Shown here piece by piece: positions 7,541 through 16,879 of a DNA stretch of 64,000 nt; position 1 is the stretch's first letter, and the number at the start of each line of letters is the position of its first letter. The stretch spans positions 1 through 64,000 of the forward strand of contig JAUIAO010000004.1 in the NCBI GenBank assembly GCA_030425425.1. The letters run 5' to 3'. The DNA comes from Bacteroidia bacterium (GTDB taxonomy: Bacteria; Bacteroidota; Bacteroidia; Cytophagales; Cyclobacteriaceae). A model generated the notes under the pieces. The model saw only the letters and a program-made list of their open reading frames with translations, was not told the DNA's origin and made no database searches. Made by a program: the position numbers and the translations under genes.

Positions 7541-7566
7541 AAAAAACCGCCGCTGAAACAGCGACA
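7541..7566 (-). terminator. Rho-independent terminator of the Hsp20 gene
   Basis: Minus strand GTCGCTGTTTCAGCGGCGGTTTTTTT. Confidence 0.75.
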
Positions 7567-7598
7567 GTAACCAACCTAACTAATCTATTACTAATTCT

Positions 7599-7979
7599 CT
7601 ATCTTTTAAAGATCTCTATCTCACGTTCATATCCTGTGGCTTCCTCGTTCATAGGCAAGTGAATAAATATCTGCCCACGTTCATATTCCGCAGATATACT
7701 GTCTAGTTCAATTTTATGACTTATGTTCAGCGCAGTTACCAAATACGGTAGCCGAATATCAGATTCGTTCTTTTCTGAGATCAGATGGAACACCAGTAGC
7801 TGGTGATCTTTAATTTCCAATTTGATATTTTCAATACTAACACCTGGTATTCTCAGGTTTACCAACCATTCACGTCCATTTTTGGAAATTCTGAGGACAG
7901 GCCCTGCCATACCACCATTGATAGTATTGATGATCTCTGCAGTCTGAGCCAGGTTTTTGATCAATTTGCTGTCGTTCAT
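7599..7979 (-). CDS. Hsp20/alpha-crystallin-like small heat shock protein
   Basis: WLVNLRIPGVSIENIKLEIKDHQLLVF...YERGQIFIHLPMNEEA; start at MNDSK preceded by AGGAGG-type RBS. Confidence 0.75.
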   Translation of the reverse strand: MNDSKLIKNLAQTAEIINTINGGMAGPVLRISKNGREWLVNLRIPGVSIENIKLEIKDHQLLVFHLISEKNESDIRLPYLVTALNISHKIELDSISAEYERGQIFIHLPMNEEATGYEREIEIFKR

Positions 7980-8241
7980 CTCTTCCTCCTTTTTTCTGTA
8001 TCCTTTACAAATCCTATACCAAATCAAATTCAAACACAGAACGTGTCAATTTGACTTTGTTGTATGTTGCTACAGACATATTGTCATTTTTATTAGTCTG
8101 CTACACTTGATAATATAACAGCCTTTATTACTTCCCGGTTTGATAAAAGTAACTTTTTCATAGAATCGATTTTTAGGTAATACTTAATTGGAAGTAAATA
8201 ATCAAGACTAACTTCATGCCTTAGATTAATACAGAAATGAT

Positions 8242-8892
8242 ATGAAAAACCAAAGAAGTGTACTATTGGGATTGATACTCATGGGCGTTGGGATCATACT
8301 ATTGTTAGATAACTTCAATGTAATACCGGGACTTCCATATTATGTATTTCATTGGGCAAATATCTTTTTTGTGCTGTCTGTTGTCAATTTATTTTCGGGT
8401 AAATACCGAGGGGCAGTATTATTTATTGGTCTTTGGTCTTTTTTCACCCTTCATGAGTTTTGGGGCTGGCAATTTGAGGAGTTTTGGCCTTTAATCATTA
8501 TGGTCGTTGGTTTGTCCATTATTTTGAAAAACAAGCAAAAGCAAAGAGGAGGAATCTCCGATGATCATTTTTTTGATGATGTGAACATTTTCAATAATGG
8601 TAAGCAGGTCTATACTAATCAGCATCTGGAAGGAGGAAAGGTGACCAATATTTTTGGGGCAGGAGATATTGATTTGCGCAGGTCAATGCCTGTAGATGGA
8701 GCAGTCATTGAAATATTTACCATGTTTGGTGGCTGTAACCTGATAGTCCCGCCAGACTGGAATGTTTCAGTGACCACCACCGCAATTTTTGGTGGATTTG
8801 AAGATAAGCGAGATACCTCTGTAGCACAGAATGGACCCACACTTTATGTAAAGGGCATCACCATTTTTGGTGGCGGTGAGCTGAGAAGTTAA
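8242..8892 (+). CDS. LiaF/LiaI-like transmembrane protein
   Basis: N-terminal TM domain (GVGIILLLDNF; FWPLIIMVVGLSIIL) and C-terminal NIFGAGDIDLRRS...FGGCNLIVPPDWNV...FGGFEDKR beta repeats. Confidence 0.8.
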   Translation: MKNQRSVLLGLILMGVGIILLLDNFNVIPGLPYYVFHWANIFFVLSVVNLFSGKYRGAVLFIGLWSFFTLHEFWGWQFEEFWPLIIMVVGLSIILKNKQKQRGGISDDHFFDDVNIFNNGKQVYTNQHLEGGKVTNIFGAGDIDLRRSMPVDGAVIEIFTMFGGCNLIVPPDWNVSVTTTAIFGGFEDKRDTSVAQNGPTLYVKGITIFGGGELRS

Positions 8893-8970
8893 TAGTTGAT
8901 TTGAGAATCTACAGTTTGTTCAGGCCCTCAGATTTTATTCACCAGATATCAAAAAATAACAACTTAGCAA

Positions 8971-9795
8971 TTAAAGACTCAATTCCCCAGCACTCTCAAA
9001 AGCCCCTTTTGGTACTTTTTTAAGCACTTTGATGTCGGTAATGTCCCGATCTCCGCGTTCGCCGGACAGCAGCAAACCTCCATAATCTTTATATTCTGTC
9101 CAGGGTTTTACAAAAGAGGGCTCAGCCTGAGAAGCTTCTCTGTAAAATGCCCACTGTTTGATCAGCTTATCTTCTATATCTACCCATATTTCATATTTAT
9201 TCTGTGGTGTGTCACCCACATTTTCAAATGTGAGCTGGAGTACATCTGACCGGATTCCTGTCAGTGTAGTATCTTCCTTCACATAGGTTAGTGTCACCCC
9301 TGAGTCTTTCAGTTTGAATGGCATAAACAGCCAATAAGAATCATTGATCCAGGCGCTTTTAGCCCACTTCAGCTGTTCTGTCAGATCATCACCGGTGATT
9401 TCCTCGCCATTCTCCCAGGCCTTTCCATTCATTTCATCCATGTTGAGCGTGACTACTTTGTTTTCTGATGGAATATCAATTCTCACGCGGTTGTTGGCTT
9501 TGTCCCAAAGCAATGTGCGAATTCCCAGAAAATTCCATGAGATCACCTCAGTTTTGTCCCATGCATCACGTCCACCCATGGCATGCATAATCTTGTCTGC
9601 CATGACGATCGCATGCGGAGAACTTGCTTCAAAATTGAAACCTTCAGCAGGTGGGTTATTATAGTCGATGATCTCGGAAGGCTCCCCTGAAGTGTCAGTA
9701 GAGCTAAATGAATCTTTAGGCGTAGAGGGTTTACAGCTTATGAAAAGAGCCAGCGATATCAACATAAGACCTGAGAAAGCATGGATTAAGCGCAT
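8971..9795 (-). CDS. DUF6503-like lipoprotein
   Basis: Lipobox LFISCKP; ADKIMHAMGGRDAWDKTEVISWNFLG. Confidence 0.65.
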   Translation of the reverse strand: MRLIHAFSGLMLISLALFISCKPSTPKDSFSSTDTSGEPSEIIDYNNPPAEGFNFEASSPHAIVMADKIMHAMGGRDAWDKTEVISWNFLGIRTLLWDKANNRVRIDIPSENKVVTLNMDEMNGKAWENGEEITGDDLTEQLKWAKSAWINDSYWLFMPFKLKDSGVTLTYVKEDTTLTGIRSDVLQLTFENVGDTPQNKYEIWVDIEDKLIKQWAFYREASQAEPSFVKPWTEYKDYGGLLLSGERGDRDITDIKVLKKVPKGAFESAGELSL

Positions 9796-9864
9796 AATCT
9801 AAGAGTTAGTGTTTGGTGAATTTACCACAAATGAATCTCGGACGCAAAAAGCCAAAATCCCTTT

Positions 9865-10449
9865 TTAGAACAGGTATCCGGTTTCGATAACCAAAACAGC
9901 GGCTATTCCTGCCACAGCTGATGAGATGACAAGTTTCCAGTCTCTGCGACTTACACCAATGATCCCAACCACCAGAAATGCTGCCGCAAGCGTAATCCCA
10001 ACGATGATGGCCTGGCCCACTTCGATTCCTACATTGAAAGCAAATAGTTGAAACCCAATTGATCGATCATCGGTGAGATGTTCGTGTAGGTAATTGGCAA
10101 AACCCAATCCATGCACCATCCCGAAAAAAGCCGCAAGGAAGTAGTTTCGAGGACTAACTCCAAAACTATCTGACTTGACAAAGAGATTGAAAAAAGCAGT
10201 CAGAAAGATAGTCATCGGAATCAAAAATTCTACCAAAACAGGACGAAGTGAGACCAGATCAAAAATAGCCAATGCAAGTGTGATAGAGTGACCAACTGTA
10301 AAAGCCGTGACGAGAACCAGCACATTTTTCCAGTCGTCTGGCTGGTAGATTGCGCAGAGTGCAATCACAAAAATAATATGATCATACCCTTGAGTGCCAA
10401 GGATATGCTGTAAGCCCATTTGATAAAATTCCTGAAAAATTTCCATCAC
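9865..10449 (-). CDS. HupE/UreJ family membrane protein
   Basis: LQHILGTQGYDHIIFVIALCA...FTVGHSITLALA...MVHGLGFANYL. Confidence 0.85.
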   Translation of the reverse strand: MMEIFQEFYQMGLQHILGTQGYDHIIFVIALCAIYQPDDWKNVLVLVTAFTVGHSITLALAIFDLVSLRPVLVEFLIPMTIFLTAFFNLFVKSDSFGVSPRNYFLAAFFGMVHGLGFANYLHEHLTDDRSIGFQLFAFNVGIEVGQAIIVGITLAAAFLVVGIIGVSRRDWKLVISSAVAGIAAVLVIETGYLF

Positions 10450-10466
10450 CGCGAAAATACACTTTG

Positions 10467-11024
10467 CTATTCAGAAAACTGAAATTGTCTATAAATGTCC
10501 CAGAATTTCCCATTGTGCTTGAGCAAAATTACAGACTCACATTCCCATTTCGTCTCTATTGCTCGTGTTTCAAAATCTGACCATGCCTCATAAAATTTAG
10601 GTTTTTTCAGATCCCGAAAAGCCACAGTCATATGCGGATGAAATCCACGATTCTTATATTCTGAATTATCGAGATTGAGGTCTCTGCGCATTTTACGTAC
10701 AAGAGCAGTTTGGAATTCTGAAAGGTCTTTAGTCAAATCAACATTCACAAAAATCACCCTGGGTTCAAAACATCCGAATCCTTTTTGGCTGATATCAAAA
10801 GACTTTTCAGCTTGAGTTGAGTTTGTAAGGCATTCAAAAATTTTATTTTCCCGATCTTTTCTGTATTTGAAAGGCATATGCAGCGTGATATGTGGAGGAG
10901 ATTTCAACGCCGCTTTGGATTGATACCGCTCATGGACTTCTTCTTTGAGGTCATGGATTTCTGACCGAATCGGTTCAGGAGGAACCAATGCCACAAAATA
11001 TAATGCCTTATTTTTATCGCTCAT
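10467..11024 (-). CDS. 2'-5' RNA ligase (LigT/2H phosphoesterase) family protein
   Basis: Two HxT motifs: HITLHMPF and HMTVAF. Confidence 0.85.
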   Translation of the reverse strand: MSDKNKALYFVALVPPEPIRSEIHDLKEEVHERYQSKAALKSPPHITLHMPFKYRKDRENKIFECLTNSTQAEKSFDISQKGFGCFEPRVIFVNVDLTKDLSEFQTALVRKMRRDLNLDNSEYKNRGFHPHMTVAFRDLKKPKFYEAWSDFETRAIETKWECESVILLKHNGKFWDIYRQFQFSE

Positions 11025-11044
11025 TTAAATTAAACAAACTGATT

Positions 11045-13483
11045 ATGCAGAAGCTGCTGCCTATTTTATTATTGATCGGATTCATTTCCTGTAAACCCAC
11101 CCAACCTACCAGTATAACTGATGACTATCAGTCCACAATAGATAAATATCAAAAGTACGAAGGCTTTTTTGATTTTTATTGGTCAGAGAAGGAAGGGAAA
11201 ATCTATTTGGAGGTCACAAATCTTAGTGAAGAGTTTTTGTATGTCAATTTCCTTGCCGCAGGTGTAGGCTCCAATGATATTGGTCTTGATAGGGGCCAGA
11301 TAGGTGACAATAGAGTGGTGAAATTCGAAAGAAGTGGACCCAAGCTTTTATTGATCCAACCAAACTACGGATACAGAGCCGTAAGTGATAATGCAGAAGA
11401 AGTACGCTCAGTCAAAGAAGCATTTGCCGAAAGTGTACTCTGGGGCTTCAAGATTGCCAAAGAGAAAAACGGTAAACTGTTGATCGATATGACGGATTTC
11501 CTGCTTTCAGATGTGCATGGCGTGAGCAAGCGACTGAAAGACACAAAACAAGGAAGTTACAGCCTGGACGCGTCCAGATCTGCAATTTATCTACCGATGA
11601 CTAAAAATTTTACTGACAATACGGAATTTGACGCCACGCTCACTTTCAAAGGGACACCTGCTGGTGGCTATATCCGATCTGTAACTCCAACAGCAGAGGC
11701 CGTGACAGTGCGCACCCATCATTCCTTTGTTCGTCTGCCCGATGATGGATATAAAATGAGGAAATATGACCCACGTGCTGGATTGTACGCTATGCCTTAT
11801 CAGGATTATGCCACGCCAATAGATCAGTCATTGGTCAAAAGGGTCATTTTTCGTCACCGACTGGAGAAGAAAGATCCTGATGCAGCAATCAGCGAACCAG
11901 TGGAACCAATCATTTATTATGTGGATAAGGGAGCTCCAGAGCCGGTGAAGTCTGCTTTGATAGAAGGAGCAAGCTGGTGGAATGAAGCATTCGAAGCTGC
12001 AGGTTTCAAAGATGCTTTTCAGGTAAAAGTACTTCCCGATTCGGTGGATCCTCTCGACATCAATTATAATGTGATACAGTGGGTGCACCGTTCCACGCGT
12101 GGGTGGTCTTACGGCAGCTGGATTTCTGATCCTAGAACTGGAGAGATTATTAAAGGACATGTATCACTTGGATCACTGCGAATCAGACAGGATTTCCTTA
12201 TTGCTACGGGGTTATTGCAACCTTACGAGGAAGGAGAAGAACCCGATCCGGGCATGCTGGAAATGGCATTGGCAAGATTGCGTCAGCTTTCTGCTCATGA
12301 AGTGGGACACACGATTGGGCTTCAGCACAATTTTGCTGCAAGTGTAAACGATCGAGCCTCGGTGATGGATTATCCCCATCCGTACATTCAGCTAGATGAA
12401 AATGGCGAAATAGACCTGAGCGAAGCTTATGACACTAATATTGGAGAATGGGATAAATATGCGGTTCGATATGGTTACTCCCAATTCGAAGAAAATGAAG
12501 AAGAACAACTTAATGCCATCATCAATGAATGGATTGGCGATGGTCAAAACTTCATTACTGATGCGGATGCGCGTGCGGCTGGCGGAGCAAATGCAATTGC
12601 TCACTTGTGGGACAATGGCAAAAATGCTGCGGAAGAGCTTGACAGATTGATTGATGTGAGAGCGAAAGTGCTGGATACATTCTCTGAAAAAGCGATCAAA
12701 ATGAATGAACCAATCTCCAGTCTGGAAGAAGTGCTGGTGCCAATGTATTTTCTGCACCGATTTCAAATAGAGGCGACTTCCAAAATGGTCGGTGGGCTTA
12801 ATTATTCCTACAAAGCGCGAGGAGATCAATTGGCTTATCCAAAGTTGATCAGATCATCAGATCAGCAGGGAGCTATCGATGCGCTGATTAAAACCCTCCA
12901 ACCAGATTTTTTGAGAATTCCAGAGCATTTATTGGCGGTACTTAGCCCGAAGGTGCCAAGCTATGGACGTACCCGAGAAAGCTTCAAATCCAACACTGGA
13001 GTAGCTTTTGATCCAATAGCCGCAGCAGAGACTTCTGCCGAAATGACCTTGAAGTTTTTATTTCATCCCCAGCGAGCGGAGCGCTTGGTACAGCAGCAAT
13101 TGCGCGATGGTACTTTGCCCGGGTTGGGTGAAATGATCAATCAATTAATCAGAGCAACCTGGAAGACGGCATATCCTGAAGGGTTGGACAAGGAAATTAA
13201 AACCATCGTGGAAAAGCGCATACTTTATCATTTGATGGATCTGACTATCAATGATCAGTCTTCAGAGTCTACTCAAGCCATTGCCTTACAGACACTGGAA
13301 GGTTTGGTAAAATGGATGAGAACAAAGGCGAAATATGAAAAGGATGACTTCATCAAAGCACATTATTCTCATAGCTTGAGCCAATATGAGAAGTTCGAGT
13401 CTGAGCCTGAAAAATTCAAAATTCCGGATACACTTTCCCCTCCGGATGGAAGCCCGATTGGGATGGATTGCATGATGGACTGA
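11045..13483 (+). CDS. Zinc-dependent metalloprotease (DUF4953/DUF5117/DUF5118 type) lipoprotein
   Basis: HEVGHTIGLQHNF metzincin motif; lipobox GFISCKP. Confidence 0.88.
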   Translation: MQKLLPILLLIGFISCKPTQPTSITDDYQSTIDKYQKYEGFFDFYWSEKEGKIYLEVTNLSEEFLYVNFLAAGVGSNDIGLDRGQIGDNRVVKFERSGPKLLLIQPNYGYRAVSDNAEEVRSVKEAFAESVLWGFKIAKEKNGKLLIDMTDFLLSDVHGVSKRLKDTKQGSYSLDASRSAIYLPMTKNFTDNTEFDATLTFKGTPAGGYIRSVTPTAEAVTVRTHHSFVRLPDDGYKMRKYDPRAGLYAMPYQDYATPIDQSLVKRVIFRHRLEKKDPDAAISEPVEPIIYYVDKGAPEPVKSALIEGASWWNEAFEAAGFKDAFQVKVLPDSVDPLDINYNVIQWVHRSTRGWSYGSWISDPRTGEIIKGHVSLGSLRIRQDFLIATGLLQPYEEGEEPDPGMLEMALARLRQLSAHEVGHTIGLQHNFAASVNDRASVMDYPHPYIQLDENGEIDLSEAYDTNIGEWDKYAVRYGYSQFEENEEEQLNAIINEWIGDGQNFITDADARAAGGANAIAHLWDNGKNAAEELDRLIDVRAKVLDTFSEKAIKMNEPISSLEEVLVPMYFLHRFQIEATSKMVGGLNYSYKARGDQLAYPKLIRSSDQQGAIDALIKTLQPDFLRIPEHLLAVLSPKVPSYGRTRESFKSNTGVAFDPIAAAETSAEMTLKFLFHPQRAERLVQQQLRDGTLPGLGEMINQLIRATWKTAYPEGLDKEIKTIVEKRILYHLMDLTINDQSSESTQAIALQTLEGLVKWMRTKAKYEKDDFIKAHYSHSLSQYEKFESEPEKFKIPDTLSPPDGSPIGMDCMMD

Positions 13484-13501
13484 TACTCTAAAAACGCAAA
13501 A

Positions 13502-13524
13502 TGCCGGCTAAAGCCGGCACTTTT
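13502..13524. terminator. Bidirectional rho-independent terminator
   Basis: TGCCGGC TAAA GCCGGCA CTTTT between convergent genes. Confidence 0.85.
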
Positions 13525-13570
13525 CTAAGGTTAGTGATATAGGTAGGGCAGTAAGTTAATGAAAAAAAAC

Positions 13571-15112
13571 TTATGCACTTTGGTGCTGATCCTTCAATAA
13601 ATCGTTGACAGATTTCACAGGGTTAAACGTGATCATTGGCACTTCTACGAAAATTGTATTCCAGTCAGCCATTGATCCGTTCCATAGTCCGGGTAGCTCC
13701 TGAGCTTTCAACTCTTTACCGTCTTTTGACTTCTCTGTAATGAACCCGGCACTCAGGTCACGGTATTTCATCAGGTCGAATTTCTGTCCATCTTTGTCCT
13801 TCAGGCTGCAAATTACATCTACAGGATTGAAGTGAGTTGATTTGCTGAAGATAGCTTTCTGATCAGCATCATCCAGATTGATCTGAGCTGTTTCTACTAC
13901 TTGCAGAGAGACGGATCCATCTTTTCCTCTCACCCAGAAAGGTCCTCCGCCAGTGTCTCCTTCAGCTTTTACCATACCACAGATTCGAAGTGGTCTGTGA
14001 AGTTTTTCCTTTAAAAATTCCACTTTTTCCGCATCACTAAGGGTTTGATAGTTATCGGCAACCCGATATCCCAGTTCGGCCAAAAGTGCTTCTGCCTCAG
14101 AAACTCCAGACCCACTTTCCAAATCAGCCAGTGTTCCATCAATCTTGGCTTTGTATTTCAGCATTACTCCACCAATTACTTTTTTGTATTTCACCGTTTC
14201 TGGCTTCAGATGGTCAGGAACTACATTGTCAATGTTTTTCAGGAATACCACATCTGCATCCAGGTCATTCAGGTTTTCGAGAATCGCTCCGTGCCCCGCG
14301 GGTCTGAACAATAGCGAACCGTCATCATTTCTGAACGGATCATTGTTCATATCTACGGCAATGGTGTCTGTAGAAGGCTTCTGAATGCTGTATGTAACGG
14401 AGATTTTCACACCAAATTCTGCTTCATACTTAGGAGTGATGTCAGCTACATGCTCCTTGAACTTCTCCATGTGATCTGGCGAAACTGTGAAATGGATCTT
14501 CACATTTCCATCAGCATCCTGAGCATATTGAGCACCTTCTACCATGTGTTCTTCCACAGGGGTTCGTGAATAATCATCATATTGGTGAAATTGAAGCAGA
14601 CCTTTTGGCAATGAACCATAGTTCATTCCTGGCTCGTTCAGCAGAGTATCCAGAATTTTCGTGTATTGTCTCTTTAGCTGATCTTCCTCCAGGCTGCTTC
14701 CGGTAATTTTTTGATATGTAGTTTTCAGCTGATCATAAAAGGCGAATTTTTCTATTTTTTTGAAAAATGTGAAGATAGAACCATCACTCTGATCAGCGAT
14801 CATTTTTTCATACTCAGCATCCGTTCCATTATAATCATTTAGAAAGGCAAACAATTTTTTAAACATCCTGGAGGCTGCTCCTGAAGCTGGTACGAATTTC
14901 ACAATTTCCAGGCCCTTAAGGTTGGCTTCATAATGATTGATCATTTCTTCAGCCTCTTCGCTGGTGAGTGACTGCAGACCATTCTCAAGAGTGATAGGGT
15001 CAACCAGATCACTTGGTGGAAATCCATTTTTAAAATTTTCAATTTGCTGATTGATCAGCTCAACGGAAAGTTGATGTTCCTCAATTTGCTTTAGATCAGA
15101 TTCTGAGAACAT
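13571..15112 (-). CDS. DUF4301 family protein
   Basis: FVPASGAASRMFKKLFAFLND...RPAGHGAILENLNDLDADVVFLKNIDNVVPD. Confidence 0.8.
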   Translation of the reverse strand: MFSESDLKQIEEHQLSVELINQQIENFKNGFPPSDLVDPITLENGLQSLTSEEAEEMINHYEANLKGLEIVKFVPASGAASRMFKKLFAFLNDYNGTDAEYEKMIADQSDGSIFTFFKKIEKFAFYDQLKTTYQKITGSSLEEDQLKRQYTKILDTLLNEPGMNYGSLPKGLLQFHQYDDYSRTPVEEHMVEGAQYAQDADGNVKIHFTVSPDHMEKFKEHVADITPKYEAEFGVKISVTYSIQKPSTDTIAVDMNNDPFRNDDGSLLFRPAGHGAILENLNDLDADVVFLKNIDNVVPDHLKPETVKYKKVIGGVMLKYKAKIDGTLADLESGSGVSEAEALLAELGYRVADNYQTLSDAEKVEFLKEKLHRPLRICGMVKAEGDTGGGPFWVRGKDGSVSLQVVETAQINLDDADQKAIFSKSTHFNPVDVICSLKDKDGQKFDLMKYRDLSAGFITEKSKDGKELKAQELPGLWNGSMADWNTIFVEVPMITFNPVKSVNDLLKDQHQSA

Positions 15113-15232
15113 AAGTTTTTAAGTTTTTATTTATTGATTTAGATATTGAAGATCCAATATTTCTGGGCAGAACAGCGGGGCTACTTTTCTGATTTCAATA
15201 TTAGTGATTAATTTGATCTATAAAAACTACTT

Positions 15233-15691
15233 ATGCACTCGGATATTAGCAATATTTCACCCACATTTTATGGCATCAGCCTTGTCCCGAAAAATAGATG
15301 GCGGGAATATGGCTATGCACTGTTGACAATCGCAGGTTCTGATGGAATGGTTTCTGATCCGGAACTCGAATGGCTTACTTTGGATATGGCCCATGAAGTG
15401 GGCGTGGATGAGGAGATAGTAGCCGACTGGGAAGATTTCGATTTTGAGGAAGCCGAATTGGAGGATTTATTTGCGCATTTCAGTTCCTCTACACTGGCCG
15501 GATTCAATAAACTACTCATTTATGATGCCATCAGAATGAGCTCTGCTGATGGAGAATATGCTTTGGAAGAAAAAGAGCAAGTCTATGAGGCAGCCAGAAT
15601 TCTAAAAGTCCAACCAGAGGTTGTGGTAGCCATAGAAGCCCTTGTCGATTTGGAGCAAGCCGCCAACAAACTCAGGATGACAATACTTTAA
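15233..15691 (+). CDS. TerB-like protein
   Basis: YALLTIAGSDGMVSDPELEWL...DAIRMSSADGEYALEEKEQVYEAARIL. Confidence 0.6.
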   Translation: MHSDISNISPTFYGISLVPKNRWREYGYALLTIAGSDGMVSDPELEWLTLDMAHEVGVDEEIVADWEDFDFEEAELEDLFAHFSSSTLAGFNKLLIYDAIRMSSADGEYALEEKEQVYEAARILKVQPEVVVAIEALVDLEQAANKLRMTIL

Positions 15692-15778
15692 TCCCACGGG
15701 TGGTTTTTATTCCTCGACTATTTGGGTTTAGAAATATTGTTTTGAAAAGCAAATCGATGACTCTGCCTCGAGGTTTAT

Positions 15779-16543
15779 TTATCCGTAGATTTCATTCAAA
15801 ATGCCAGCAAGACGAATTCCGGCTTGAAGTAATCTTAGATTGACCAGGTCACGGTTGTCATAGTCATATCGATAGCTGAGCTTCATGCTTTCTGGTAAGT
15901 CATATACCTGAGGCCTGTAGCTTTTTGATTCATAAGCCCAGTCCAAAACAGAGGCCGACTGCCACTTTTCAATTTGCTCATCTGTGGGGTGATCGATCCA
16001 ATCCACAAATTCAGTATAGCTATATTGACTTCCATCAATGATGCCAGTATCCCAAACACGATGTAGATTAGAAGATTTCCAGAAGTAGTCCAGTTTCACA
16101 TCATTTCCACCTCTATCTTCTCCATTACCCACATGAAGAGGCTGGTGAATGTCACCTACCAGATGAACCAACATTTTCAATGCAAATAGCTCATCTTCAT
16201 CGGAGAATTTCTTGCTTTTTAATTCATCTATTACCCTGTTGATGGTCACTATTACGTCACCTTCATCCGGTGTGCCAGCTTCTTCATAGGTTTTATCATC
16301 TGGTATAGTGCAATAATGCCATGGAGACATGTGATCATAACTGTGCTCCGATTTGATGAAATCCATATAATTGCTGATCTCTGCCAGAGTTTCGTTCCCT
16401 AAAACTTTTTGAAGGTTTTTTCGAGCTTTCTTCGTGAGATGCTTTTCAGCAATGAGGCCAGTCACACGATGACCGGTTTTGCCCCAGGGTAGAGCCTGAA
16501 CAGACATTGCTAATAGAATGATAAATGGGATAAGTCTTTTCAT
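15779..16543 (-). CDS. S1/P1 family nuclease
   Basis: WGKTGHRVTGLIAEKHL; HLVGDIHQPLHVGNGEDRGGNDVKL; LHRVWDTGII. Confidence 0.92.
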   Translation of the reverse strand: MKRLIPFIILLAMSVQALPWGKTGHRVTGLIAEKHLTKKARKNLQKVLGNETLAEISNYMDFIKSEHSYDHMSPWHYCTIPDDKTYEEAGTPDEGDVIVTINRVIDELKSKKFSDEDELFALKMLVHLVGDIHQPLHVGNGEDRGGNDVKLDYFWKSSNLHRVWDTGIIDGSQYSYTEFVDWIDHPTDEQIEKWQSASVLDWAYESKSYRPQVYDLPESMKLSYRYDYDNRDLVNLRLLQAGIRLAGILNEIYG

Positions 16544-16879
16544 AACCCGAAATTAATTCTCTGTTTTGAAATAGACATTAATATGTGATGAAGAATTGAT
16601 GAATGGTAAAAGGGCAAAAGAAAGGCGCTGGACATTTCTGCCACAGCGCCTATCACCAACCTAACCTAAATGGGTACCACTAAAACGTGATTACAATCAT
16701 TTATTGTACTCTTTAATACTGATTGTGAATTAAAATGTTTCAATAAATTCTTAAAATATTTCAAAAAAGTTTTGATTAGCGAAATGAAGATGGATTCAAC
16801 ATTCTGGTAATCCTGTGGTTTGGTTTAGGTGTCTTATTGGCAATTATTCTAGTAGTTTTGCAACCTTAATTTAAATCCC

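Noticed and set aside
9344-9664. Antisense ORFs inside strong genes (e.g. 9344-9664, 11828-12160, 30075-30428, 17354-17737)
   Set aside because: Opposite strand of well-supported coding sequences with no recognisable domains.
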